This document shows, one piece after another, positions 42,807-51,493 of a DNA stretch of 64,000 nt (within the stretch, counting starts at the first letter, position 1; every line of letters begins with the position of its first letter). The notes below the pieces were generated by a model, which saw only the letters and a program-made list of their open reading frames with translations, had not been told where the DNA came from and ran no database searches. The translations under genes and the position numbers were made by a program. Origin of the DNA: Mesorhizobium sophorae (GTDB lineage Bacteria; Pseudomonadota; Alphaproteobacteria; Rhizobiales; Rhizobiaceae); assembly GCF_002270415.1 (NCBI RefSeq), contig NZ_NNRI01000012.1:186001-250000 (forward strand), in the 5' to 3' direction.

Positions 42807-44900
42807 CTATTTCCACATGCCGCGCATGCGCGCGCCAATGTCGACGCGCACCTCCGGCCGGGGCGCCCTGCCCTGTGCCGCCTGCGCGCTCGGCCACGAG
42901 ACCTGCTGGAAGGCTGCAAGGATCGAGGCCGGGATGAAACGGGTGCGCGAGGCATAGAGATGGCGGTCGCCGCGCGCCGCCTGGCCGTGCGGAAAGAAGC
43001 GCTGCGGCATGACCAGGCTGAGATTGTCCTTGGCCCTGGTCATCGCCACGTAGAGCAGCCGGCGCTCCTCCTCGATGTCCTCCTTGGTGCCGACGCCGAG
43101 ATCGGCCGGGATGCAGCCGTCGACCGTGTTGAGCACGAAGACATTCTTCCATTCCTGGCCCTTGGCCGAATGGATTGTCGACAGGATCAGATAATCCTCG
43201 TCACGGTGCGGCGGTCCGGCCTGGTCGCTGGTCGCGTCCGGCGGATCGAGCGTCAGCTCGGTGAGGAAGCGTTCGCGTGAGGCATAGCCCGAGCCGATCT
43301 GTTCGAGCTGCAAAAGGTCGGCCCGGCGCGTGATCGCATCCTCGTGGATGCGCTCCAGATGCGGCTCGTACCAGAGCCTGACCTGTTCGAGATCGGCCGG
43401 CCATTTGGCGCCGGCCCGCAGGCCGGAATAGAGGGAGACGAAGCCCGGCCAGTCATCGGCCGCGCGCTGCGGCGGGCGCCAGCCGGCCAACCCCATCGCC
43501 TCGTCCAGCGCGGTGGTCATCGTCTCGACGATTTGCGCGGCGACCGAAGGGCCGATGCCCGGCATCAGCTGCAGCACGCGGAAGCCGGCGACGCGGTCGC
43601 GCGGGTTTTCGGCAAAGCGCAGCACCGCAAGCACATCCTTGACGTGAGCAGCATCGAGGAACTTCAGGCCGCCGAACTTGACGAAGGGAATGTTGCGCCG
43701 GGTCAGCTCGATCTCCAGCGGGCCGCTATGGTGGGAGGCGCGAAACAGCACCGCCTGCGATTTCAGCGCCGTGCCAGCTTCTCGCTCGGCCAGAATGGTA
43801 TCGCAGACGAAATTGGCCTGCTCGACCTCATCGCGCACGCTCACCAGCCTTGGCTTGTCGGTGGATTTGCGCTCCGACCAAAGGTTCTTGGTGAAGCGCT
43901 CCGAGGCCTCGCCGATCACCGCATTGGCGGCGGCCAGGATGGTCTCGGTCGAGCGATAATTGCGCTCCAGCATCACCACGTCGGCGGCCTGCGCGAACTG
44001 CTGGGGAAAATCGAGGATGTTGCGCACCTCGGCGGCACGGAACGAATAGATCGACTGCGCGTCGTCGCCGACCACCGTCAGCCCGGCGCCGTCGGGTTTG
44101 AGCGCCATCAGGATCGAGGCCTGCAGCCGGTTGGTGTCCTGGTATTCGTCGACCAGCACATGGTCGAAACGCCCACCGAGATGCGCGGCTATTTCGGGCT
44201 CGGCCGCCATCTGCGCCCAGTAGAGCAGCAGGTCGTCGTAATCGAGCACGTTCTGCGCCTGCTTGGCCTCGACATATCCGGCGAACAATTGCTTCAGCTG
44301 CTCCGCCCAGCCGGCGCACCAGGGAAAGGCGGACCCCAGCACTTCGCCCAGCGGCGCCTGCGCGTTGACGGCACGCGAATAGATGGCAAGGCAGGTGCCC
44401 TTGGTCGGAAAGCGCGCTTCCGTCTTCGAGAACCCCAGCTCATGCCGGATCAGATTCATCAGGTCGGCGGAATCCTCGCGATCGTGGATGGTGAAGGCCG
44501 GATCGAGGCCAATCTCCAGCGCATAGTCGCGCAGCAGCCGGGCGCCGATGCCGTGAAAGGTGCCGGCCCAGGTCAGAGCGTCGGTGATCACCGCGGCGTC
44601 GCGGCCGAGCACCTCGCCGGCGATGCGCTCGACGCGCCTGGCCATTTCGGACGCGGCGCGGCGCGAAAAGGTCATCAGCAGGATGCGGCGCGGGTCGGCC
44701 CCCTTGACGATCAGATGGGCGACGCGATGCGCCAGCGTGTTGGTCTTGCCTGAACCGGCGCCGGCAATGACCAGCAGCGGTCCGGCAATCTGGCCGTCAC
44801 CATGCTCGACCGCCAGACGCTGGGCGTCGTTCAGCCGTGTGAGATAGGCGGGCTGGACGGTCTGGTCCCGAAAGGTCGAATCAGAGGTGGCGAGGTTCAT
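42807..44900 (-). CDS. UvrD/Rep-type ATP-dependent DNA helicase
   Basis: 697-residue superfamily 1A helicase. Motif I is VIAGAGSGKTNTLAHRVAHL, motif II LVDEYQDTN, motif III GDDAQSIYSFRAA, motif IV ERNYRSTETIL, motif V STIHSAKGQEWKNVFV and motif VI YVAMTRAKDNLSLVMP. Shorter than UvrD1 and lacking its usual C-terminal tail, it looks like the UvrD2-type paralogue found beside a main uvrD in rhizobia. Role in repair or replication restart is inferred. Confidence 0.9.
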   Translation of the reverse strand: MNLATSDSTFRDQTVQPAYLTRLNDAQRLAVEHGDGQIAGPLLVIAGAGSGKTNTLAHRVAHLIVKGADPRRILLMTFSRRAASEMARRVERIAGEVLGRDAAVITDALTWAGTFHGIGARLLRDYALEIGLDPAFTIHDREDSADLMNLIRHELGFSKTEARFPTKGTCLAIYSRAVNAQAPLGEVLGSAFPWCAGWAEQLKQLFAGYVEAKQAQNVLDYDDLLLYWAQMAAEPEIAAHLGGRFDHVLVDEYQDTNRLQASILMALKPDGAGLTVVGDDAQSIYSFRAAEVRNILDFPQQFAQAADVVMLERNYRSTETILAAANAVIGEASERFTKNLWSERKSTDKPRLVSVRDEVEQANFVCDTILAEREAGTALKSQAVLFRASHHSGPLEIELTRRNIPFVKFGGLKFLDAAHVKDVLAVLRFAENPRDRVAGFRVLQLMPGIGPSVAAQIVETMTTALDEAMGLAGWRPPQRAADDWPGFVSLYSGLRAGAKWPADLEQVRLWYEPHLERIHEDAITRRADLLQLEQIGSGYASRERFLTELTLDPPDATSDQAGPPHRDEDYLILSTIHSAKGQEWKNVFVLNTVDGCIPADLGVGTKEDIEEERRLLYVAMTRAKDNLSLVMPQRFFPHGQAARGDRHLYASRTRFIPASILAAFQQVSWPSAQAAQGRAPRPEVRVDIGARMRGMWK

Positions 44901-45133
44901 CGCCCATCAAGCATCGTTTCTGCTTTGTTCGCAACGCCGATGCGAGGATGAATTGGCGTATGAGAAAGGACTTTTGGGGAAGGAGGCCGGCGCCGCTTGG
45001 GAGGAAGAATGAAGCGCCGGCCAAGCGGATAAGAGGTCCGCCGCACATTGGAGCCTAGCTGAGTCTTTCCCTCGCGTCATCGGGCGATCGTTTTAGTTAA
45101 AAGCGTACCGATCCGCTGCACGTCGCCGGCCCG

Positions 45134-45931
45134 TCACAGTCGTGTCTTGACCATCATGCCGGCAATTTCCTTGAGCAGTTTTGCCGCCACGGTGGCGGTC
45201 AGGTTGGCGATGTCGCGAGGCGGGTTTAGTTCAACGATATCAGCCGCCACGATCGGCTGGTTGACCGATTGAATCAGGCTGATGACCTGACGGGTGGTCA
45301 GACCGCCGGGTTCGCGGTGCGAGACGCCTGGCGCAAAGGCCGGGTCGAGCCCGTCGAGGTCCATCGAGATGTAGACCGGCGTCTTGAGATCGAGCCGCAG
45401 ATCGTCGCCGAACCGCGCCGCCTCGATCACCTCGACGCCGAACCGCTTGAACTGGTCGCGATGATGGTCGTTGACGGTTCGCAGGCCGACCTGGATGAGG
45501 CGGTCGGCAAGCCGCTGTTCCATGATGCGGGCAAAGGGCGAAGTGTGGGAGCGCGGATTGCCCTGATAGGCATCGTACATATCGGGATGCGCGTCGATGT
45601 GCAGAATGGTCAGGCTGGGATGTCGGCGGCGCACCGCGCGCAGTATCGGCCAGGAAATGGCATGGTCGCCGCCGAGGCAGATCAGCGGATCGCCCAACTC
45701 CAGCACGCGCCCAACCTCACCTTCGATCAAGTCCCATGGATCGGTGGCGGAGTCGAAGCCGATGTCGCCATGATCGACAAGCCTGTCGGTCAGATCAAAA
45801 CCAGTTTCGCTCCACATGCTGTAGGCATCGGAGAACAATTCGGGACGGATATGGGCAGGCGCCTGCGCCGGGCCCTTGAAGAAAGACGAGTTGTCGTCGT
45901 GGGGAATTCCCAGCAGCGAAATCCTGGTCAT
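45134..45931 (-). CDS. Arginase/agmatinase-family ureohydrolase
   Basis: 265-residue binuclear manganese hydrolase. Metal-binding motifs are intact: GGDHAISWP, HIDAHPDMYDAY and SMDLDGLDPAFAPGVSHREPGG. Family members hydrolyse arginine, agmatine, guanidinobutyrate and similar guanidines to urea and an amine. The start at 45931 (MTRISLLGIPHDD) is given by GGAGA upstream and family length. Last gene of a four-gene nitrogen catabolism unit, 108 bases after the M20 hydrolase. Confidence 0.85.
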   Translation of the reverse strand: MTRISLLGIPHDDNSSFFKGPAQAPAHIRPELFSDAYSMWSETGFDLTDRLVDHGDIGFDSATDPWDLIEGEVGRVLELGDPLICLGGDHAISWPILRAVRRRHPSLTILHIDAHPDMYDAYQGNPRSHTSPFARIMEQRLADRLIQVGLRTVNDHHRDQFKRFGVEVIEAARFGDDLRLDLKTPVYISMDLDGLDPAFAPGVSHREPGGLTTRQVISLIQSVNQPIVAADIVELNPPRDIANLTATVAAKLLKEIAGMMVKTRL

Positions 45932-46039
45932 CAGCGTCCGATCTCCGTCAGCAGGGAATTTCAATAAGCGCGGGAGTTGGCTGGCGATAGCGATGGTGTT
46001 TGGGCCAGCGGCGGGCGCGCCCCGGCAATCAAAACGCAA

Positions 46040-47212
46040 TCAACTCCCGGCTTCGCCGCCCAGTCTTTGCCTGACCACGGCGACATGAAAATTCGTGCCG
46101 AACAGCAGCCCGTCATCGTTGAAGTCGTAGCTCGAATTGTGCAGCGGCGCGGACGTCTCGCCATTGCCGAGGAAGACGAAACAGCCCGGCACATGGTCAA
46201 GGAAGCGGGCGAAATCCTCCGAGGCTGTCATCGGCTCGCGGGCGACGGCGATTTTGCCGGGCGCGAAAACGCTTCTCGCGGCAGCAAACGCCGCTTCGAC
46301 CAGTTCGGCATCGTTGCTTAGCGGCACGAACTCGCGGCTGTAACTGACCTTGGCGCTAACATTGTAGGCGACGGCGGTGCCCTCCGCGATGATGCACATC
46401 TGCCGCTCGATCTCCGCGCTGACCTCGGGGCGGAAGCTACGCGCATCGCCGAGAATGCGGGCAAGACCGGGCAGTGCGTTGCGGGTGCCGTCGGTGATCA
46501 GCTCGGTCACCGAAACCACCGAAATGTCGGCCGGACTCAGCCGGCGCGAGACGATGGTCTGCAGATTGGTGACCAGCGCGCAGGCGGCGACCAGCGTTTC
46601 GTTCCCCGAATGCGGCCGCGCCGCGTGACCGCCAAGCCCTTTCAACACGATCTCGAAGTTGTCCTCGGCCGACATGATCGGGCCGGCGCGGGTCTCGAAA
46701 TGCCCGACCGGCAGCCCGGGCATGTTGTGCAGGCCAAAGATCTCGTCGAATGGGAAGCGCTGCATCAACCCATCGGCGAGCATCGCGAGGGCGCCCCTGC
46801 CCCATTCCTCGGCTGGCTGGAAGATGAAGCGTACGGTGCCATCGAAACCGCCCTCTTCGGCCAGCAGCTTTGCCGCGCCGAGCAGCATGGTGGTGTGGCC
46901 GTCATGGCCGCAGGCGTGCATGATGCCGGGATTGCCGGAACGGTAGGGCACGGCAGATTGCTCCGTGATGCGCAAGGCATCCATGTCGGCCCTGAGCGCA
47001 ATCGCCCGGTTGCCGCTGCCGCGTTTCAGCGTGCCGACAACGCCGGTGCCGCCGACGCCCTCAGTGACATCATCGAGGCCGAATTCGCGCAGCTTGGCGG
47101 CGACGAAAGCCGCGGTGCGCCTTTCCTCGAAGCCGAACTCCGGATGCGCGTGCAAATCGCGCCGCCAGACAATCATCTCCTGCTTCAGCGCGTCACAATC
47201 GAATTCGGACAT
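46040..47212 (-). CDS. M20-family amidohydrolase (hippurate hydrolase-like)
   Basis: 390-residue dinuclear zinc hydrolase. Metal ligands: HACGHDGHTTMLLGAA, the general-base Glu in FQPAEEWGRGA, and HNMPGLPVGHFETR. The dimerisation domain includes GGHAARPH. Family members cleave N-acyl amino acids, hippurate or similar amides. It sits 18 bases after the carbamoyl amidohydrolase gene in a shared operon. Confidence 0.88.
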   Translation of the reverse strand: MSEFDCDALKQEMIVWRRDLHAHPEFGFEERRTAAFVAAKLREFGLDDVTEGVGGTGVVGTLKRGSGNRAIALRADMDALRITEQSAVPYRSGNPGIMHACGHDGHTTMLLGAAKLLAEEGGFDGTVRFIFQPAEEWGRGALAMLADGLMQRFPFDEIFGLHNMPGLPVGHFETRAGPIMSAEDNFEIVLKGLGGHAARPHSGNETLVAACALVTNLQTIVSRRLSPADISVVSVTELITDGTRNALPGLARILGDARSFRPEVSAEIERQMCIIAEGTAVAYNVSAKVSYSREFVPLSNDAELVEAAFAAARSVFAPGKIAVAREPMTASEDFARFLDHVPGCFVFLGNGETSAPLHNSSYDFNDDGLLFGTNFHVAVVRQRLGGEAGS

Positions 47213-47230
47213 TTCGTCTGTCCCTCTGAC

Positions 47231-48457
47231 CTACTTCGCAAGTTCTGTGACCACATCAAGCAGGATGTTGGCACCGGCAACAAGCTCGGCATCCTCCGTG
47301 TGCTCGCGCGGATTGTGGCTGATGCCGCCGGCGCTCGGCACGAAGATCATCGCTGCTGGCGCGATACGCGCCATCATCTGTGCATCGTGGCCGGCGCCGG
47401 ACGTCATGCGTTTGACGCCGAGACCGCGGGTTTTCGCGGCAGCCTCGATCAGTTCGACAATGCGGATGTCGAAGATCACCGGCTCGAAGCGGGCCAGCAC
47501 CTCGACCGAGATCGTCACGCCTTCGGCGGCGGCAAGCTGTTCGAGACAGGCAGCAAGTGCGGCCTCCTCAGCCTGCAGCCGCTGCTCATCGGGATCGCGC
47601 AGATCGACGGTGAAGACGGCCTGGGAGGGAATGACGTTGATGGCATTCGGCTCGAAGCGCATCGTGCCGACGGTGGCGACCGTCGGCGTGTTCGAGGCTT
47701 TGGCCCTATCGTGCAGGAAGGTGATGACCCGCGCGGCGGCGTGGCCGGCGTCGCTGCGCATCGACATCGGCGTGGTGCCGGCATGGTTGGCGACGCCGTC
47801 GATGGTGATGCGTTGCCAGGAGATGCCCTGCAGATTCTCCACCGCGCCAATCGGCACGCCTTCGCGCTCCAGCACCGGCCCCTGCTCGATATGCAGTTCC
47901 AGATAGGCGTGCGGCTTGAGGAAGCCGGGCTCCTTGTCACCGGCATAGCCGATGCGGGCAAGCTCCTGCCCGAGCACGCTGCCGTCTGTGCCGACAGCCG
48001 CCAGCACCGTCTCGAAGCCGATGCCGCCGGCATGGACCAGCGAGCCCATCATATCGGGGGTATAGCGCACGCCCTCCTCGTTGGTGAAAGCGGCGACCGC
48101 GACCGGGCGCGGCGGCGAAAAGCCCGATGCCTTGAGGGTCTCGATCACCTCCAGCCCGGCAAGCACACCGTAGCAGCCGTCATAGATGCCGGCATCGATA
48201 ACCGTGTCGATATGCGAGCCGATGAGCAGTGGCGCCTGTCCGGCATTGTTAGGGCCTTGCCAGATGCCGAAGATGTTGCCGATCCGGTCGATGGCAACAT
48301 CGAGACCGGCCTGCCGAAGCCAGCCGACGAGCAGGTCGCGGCCCAGCCTGTCGGTGTCGGAGGCCGCCAATCGGATCAGCCTGCCCTCGCTGTCACGGCC
48401 GATGGCGCCGAGTTCACGGATACGGCCAAGCAGGCGCTGCGCATCGACCGTGATCAC
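47231..48457 (-). CDS. Allantoate amidohydrolase/N-carbamoyl amino acid hydrolase
   Basis: 408-residue Zn or Mn-dependent M20-related hydrolase of the hydantoinase/carbamoylase family. Metal-binding segments are IGSHIDTVIDAGIYDGCYGVLAGLE, FTNEEGVRY, ELHIEQGPVLE and the C-terminal SGAGHDAQMM. Known substrates are N-carbamoyl L-amino acids, allantoate and ureidoglycolate. Its ATG overlaps the stop of the ammonia-lyase in ATGA, so the two are coupled. Confidence 0.88.
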   Translation of the reverse strand: MITVDAQRLLGRIRELGAIGRDSEGRLIRLAASDTDRLGRDLLVGWLRQAGLDVAIDRIGNIFGIWQGPNNAGQAPLLIGSHIDTVIDAGIYDGCYGVLAGLEVIETLKASGFSPPRPVAVAAFTNEEGVRYTPDMMGSLVHAGGIGFETVLAAVGTDGSVLGQELARIGYAGDKEPGFLKPHAYLELHIEQGPVLEREGVPIGAVENLQGISWQRITIDGVANHAGTTPMSMRSDAGHAAARVITFLHDRAKASNTPTVATVGTMRFEPNAINVIPSQAVFTVDLRDPDEQRLQAEEAALAACLEQLAAAEGVTISVEVLARFEPVIFDIRIVELIEAAAKTRGLGVKRMTSGAGHDAQMMARIAPAAMIFVPSAGGISHNPREHTEDAELVAGANILLDVVTELAK

Positions 48458-49662
48458 AACGTCTTTCCTGCAAGCATCTTGCCGGCCAGCACATCGGCTG
48501 GGCTCATGCCAACCAGCTCGGCATAGCGATGCGGGTCGGTGGCGCCTTCGGTGTTGATCACCAGAACCCGCGATTTGCGGTCCAGGCCAAGGTCAGCCTT
48601 GTTTTCGGCCACCGCCCGCATCAATCCGGCCAGGCCTACGCCGCCGCTTTCGCCGGCGACGATCACCGGATCGCCGGCACTTGGGCGCGCCAACCGCCGC
48701 ATCACCGCGACGGCCTCGTCCTCATCCACCGTCATGAAGGCATCGGCGGCGCGCGCCAGCACGCGCCAGGCGACTGGAGAGGCCTCGTAGCATTCCAGCA
48801 TGGCCATCACCGTTGGCTGGCCATGCGCGACTTTCACCGCGCGCCCGGCCTGGGCGGCTGCAAAGACGCAAGCGGCGCGCGCGGGCTCGACTACGATGAA
48901 GGTCGGTCTGGCGTCACCGAGCACGATGGCGAGGTGGCCAGCCAGCGCGGCGGCAATGCCGCCGACACCGGCCTGGACGAAGACGTGGGTCGGCGGCTCG
49001 CCGAGCTGGCGCAACGCTTCGCGCACGATCGCCGTATAGCCCTGCATGACGAGGCCGGGAATACGCTCATAGCCCGGCCACGAGGTGTCGGAGACCACGG
49101 TCCAGCCCTTTTCGGCAGAAACCTGAGCGGCTTGCCTGACCGAGTCGTCATAATTGCCGTCGACGCGGATCATCTCGGCTCCATAGCGAGCGATGGCGGC
49201 GATACGCTCCTCGCTGACGCCGGCGTGGACGAAGATCGCCGCCCGCGCACCGACGAGTTGCGCCCCTTGCGCGACCGACCGGCCGTGATTGCCGTCGGTG
49301 GCGCAGGCAACCGTCATCGTCGCGGCAACCGCCCGTACATCTGGCTGGTCGAGATCGGCCACGTCGACGCTCCGGCCAAGCAACCGGCCGGCCTCTTCCA
49401 GCACCAGGCGGAAGACGGCATAGGCGCCGCCAAGCGCCTTGAAGCTGCCGAGGCCGAGGCGAAAGCCCTCGTCCTTGACATGCAACGCACGGAGGCCAAG
49501 TTCAGCCGCCAGCGCCGGCAGCGCATGCAGCGGCGTCATCCGGTGATTGTCGCGATGGGCAAGGAAACGCCCGACCGTATCGGCCCCGGCTACTCCAAGC
49601 ATTTCGGCGTCGGCCGGGTCGAGCGGCTGGCGGTGCAAGGCATTGTGATTGAGCAGGAACAC
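48454..49662 (-). CDS. Diaminopropionate ammonia-lyase
   Basis: 402-residue fold-type II PLP enzyme that degrades 2,3-diaminopropionate to pyruvate and two ammonia. The PLP lysine is Lys75 in GLGSFKALGGAYAVF; ATDGNHGRSVAQGAQ binds the cofactor and AGESGGVGLAGL holds the phosphate. These agree with DpaL/YgeX rather than threonine dehydratase. First gene of the operon and divergent from an Lrp regulator. Confidence 0.88.
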   Translation of the reverse strand: MFLLNHNALHRQPLDPADAEMLGVAGADTVGRFLAHRDNHRMTPLHALPALAAELGLRALHVKDEGFRLGLGSFKALGGAYAVFRLVLEEAGRLLGRSVDVADLDQPDVRAVAATMTVACATDGNHGRSVAQGAQLVGARAAIFVHAGVSEERIAAIARYGAEMIRVDGNYDDSVRQAAQVSAEKGWTVVSDTSWPGYERIPGLVMQGYTAIVREALRQLGEPPTHVFVQAGVGGIAAALAGHLAIVLGDARPTFIVVEPARAACVFAAAQAGRAVKVAHGQPTVMAMLECYEASPVAWRVLARAADAFMTVDEDEAVAVMRRLARPSAGDPVIVAGESGGVGLAGLMRAVAENKADLGLDRKSRVLVINTEGATDPHRYAELVGMSPADVLAGKMLAGKTL

Positions 49663-49689
49663 TGGCGGCCTCCTTGGCGTTCAGCGAGA

Positions 49690-49728
49690 CCATATTGCAG
49701 GACCGGTGCAAAGAGCGCTGTAATATGG
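49690..49728. promoter_or_regulatory. Operator candidate between the ammonia-lyase and Lrp genes
   Basis: CCATATT (49690-49696) is exactly inverted as AATATGG (49722-49728), and TTGCA (49695-49699) is inverted as TGCAA (49707-49711). Nested dyads at the centre of the divergent intergenic region fit binding by the adjacent Lrp-type regulator. Confidence 0.6.
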
Positions 49729-49767
49729 GCCTCGAAATGCAAGTTTGTTTCGTCAGGATTCTCTCCA

Positions 49768-50247
49768 TTGCCTTTCTCGCCGCCCGCGCTCGACAGTTTC
49801 GATCTCGCCATCCTTGCCATCCTGCAGCGGGACAACACGACGCCGCAGCGGCTGATCGGCGAAGCCGTCAACCTGTCGGCGCCGGCGGTGCAGCGCCGCA
49901 TCAAGCGCATGGAACAGACCGGCGTCATTGCCGGCAACGTCGCCGTGGTCGAGCCGGCGGCGGTCGGCCATCCCATCACCATCTTCGTCGAGGTGGAGCT
50001 CGAGAGCGAACGCGCGGAGATGATCGACGCGGCCAAGCGGCAATTCTCGGCCGCGCCGGAAGTCCAGCAATGCTACTACGTCACCGGCGAGGCCGATTTC
50101 ATCCTGGTCATCACCGTGGCCGACATGGCCGCCTATGAGGCGCTGACGCGAAAACTGTTCTTCGACAGCAACAATGTGCGGAAGTTCCGCACCTTCGTCG
50201 CCATGGACCGCGTCAAGGTCGGGCTGACGGTGCCCTTGCCTGGCTGA
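49768..50247 (+). CDS. Lrp/AsnC-family transcriptional regulator
   Basis: 159 residues: an N-terminal HTH (LDSFDLAILAILQRDNTTPQRLIGEAVNLSAPAVQRRIKRME) and a C-terminal RAM ligand-binding domain (PITIFVEVEL to VQQCYYVTGEADFILVITVADMAAYEAL). A TTG at 49768 is taken as start: it gives the family length, an AGGA lies about 10 bases before it, and no ATG or GTG is available nearby in frame. It is divergent from the diaminopropionate operon, which it probably activates in response to an amino acid. Confidence 0.87.
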   Translation: MPFSPPALDSFDLAILAILQRDNTTPQRLIGEAVNLSAPAVQRRIKRMEQTGVIAGNVAVVEPAAVGHPITIFVEVELESERAEMIDAAKRQFSAAPEVQQCYYVTGEADFILVITVADMAAYEALTRKLFFDSNNVRKFRTFVAMDRVKVGLTVPLPG

Positions 50248-50317
50248 GAATGGCTGGCAGGCTCCGGCTGCCATGCTTTTGACATTCCCGGACGCGAATT
50301 TGTTGACGGAGGCGCGC

Positions 50318-51460
50318 TTGGACGACATCACCTCAGTTGCAATCATCGGTGCCGGACCGGCAGGCCTGGCTGCTGCGGCTTGCCTGCGACAGGCCGGCGT
50401 CGACTTCATTCTTCTCGAAAAGGAGGCGCAGGCCGCACCCGCCTGGCGACGCCACTATGAGCGCGTCCACCTGCACACGACCAAACGCTATTCCTCGCTG
50501 CCCTTCGTACCCTTTCCCAAGGATTATCCGCGCTACGTGCCGCGCGATCTCTTCGCCGACTACCTCGACGCCTACGCGCAACGCTTCGACCTGCGGCCCC
50601 GATTTGGAGAAACGGTACGGGCGGTCACCCGGCAAGGTCGGAGCTGGCTTGTCGAGGCGACATCCGGCGCCCTGCATGCCTCCCACGTGGTGATCGCGTC
50701 GGGCTATAACGCCGAGCCGCTGATGCCTGGATTTGCCGGCGCCGATGCCTTCAGCGGTAAAAGGCTGCATAGCGCCGACTATCGCAACGCCTCGCCTTTC
50801 GCCGGCCAGTCGGTGCTGATCGTCGGCATGGGCAACACCGGCGCCGAGATTGCGCTCGATCTGGTGGAAGGCGGCGCGCGACCGACGATTTCGGTGCGCG
50901 GCGGCGTTCATATCGTGCCGCGCGAGCTGTTAGGCGTGCCCATCCAGATGATCGGCATGGCGGCGCGCCTGGGGCCGCAACGCATCAATGATGCGTTGTT
51001 CCCCATCATCCTCGATCTGGCACTGGGCAGGCTGGAGAAATACGGGCTCAAGCGGCCGAAGCAAGGACTGCTGCGGCAGATCGCTCTTGCATCGCGCATT
51101 CCGGTGATCGATGTCGGCACCATACGCAAGATCCGCGAAGGCGCGATCAAGGTCGCGCCCGACATCGCCGAGATATCAGAACGAGGCGCTCGTTTTGCCG
51201 ACGGCAAGCGCGACGAGTTCGATGCGATCATCTTCGCCACCGGCTTCCGGCCGGGCTATGCTGGGTTGCTGCAGCCCGACGTCCAGCCGGGGCCTAGCGG
51301 CGTCAACGAGAGGGCGTCAGAGCTCGGCCTCTATCTCATCGGCTTTCACAATGCGGTCACTGGATTGCTGCGCGAAATCTCGATCGAGGCAGAGCAGATC
51401 GCCGACGACATCCGCCTCCGGCGAGATCGAAAAAAGGCGGCTGAAATCCTGCCGGTATGA
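50318..51460 (+). CDS. Flavin-containing monooxygenase-like NAD(P)/FAD oxidoreductase
   Basis: 380 residues. It has an FAD fold (VAIIGAGPAGLAAAACLRQAG), an NADPH fold (VLIVGMGNTGAEIALDLVEGG) and the closing IIFATGFRPGYAG motif, as in flavin-containing monooxygenases and YUCCA-type enzymes. The TTG at 50318 is preferred because CGGAGG lies 5 bases upstream; ATG at 50273 would add 15 residues with no ribosome site. Substrate unknown; such enzymes oxidise soft nucleophiles or aromatic pyruvates. Confidence 0.83.
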   Translation: MDDITSVAIIGAGPAGLAAAACLRQAGVDFILLEKEAQAAPAWRRHYERVHLHTTKRYSSLPFVPFPKDYPRYVPRDLFADYLDAYAQRFDLRPRFGETVRAVTRQGRSWLVEATSGALHASHVVIASGYNAEPLMPGFAGADAFSGKRLHSADYRNASPFAGQSVLIVGMGNTGAEIALDLVEGGARPTISVRGGVHIVPRELLGVPIQMIGMAARLGPQRINDALFPIILDLALGRLEKYGLKRPKQGLLRQIALASRIPVIDVGTIRKIREGAIKVAPDIAEISERGARFADGKRDEFDAIIFATGFRPGYAGLLQPDVQPGPSGVNERASELGLYLIGFHNAVTGLLREISIEAEQIADDIRLRRDRKKAAEILPV

Positions 51461-51493
51461 TTCGGCGCGCGACGAGCCGAGTTCGCTTCCGTT

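Noticed and set aside
44985..45022. Terminator-like GC-rich inverted repeat (GGCCGGCGC and GCGCCGGCC) upstream of the helicase gene
   Set aside because: The loop is 20 bases and no T run follows on either strand; there is no gene ending just before it on the relevant strand.
46610..48526. Very long open frame on the plus strand opposite the amidohydrolase genes
   Set aside because: It is the antisense reading of two well-supported hydrolase genes, a common effect of high GC content at third positions.
48529..49767. Long N-terminal extension of the Lrp regulator
   Set aside because: The added residues are antisense to the ammonia-lyase gene and Arg/His-rich; the family length begins at the TTG at 49768.
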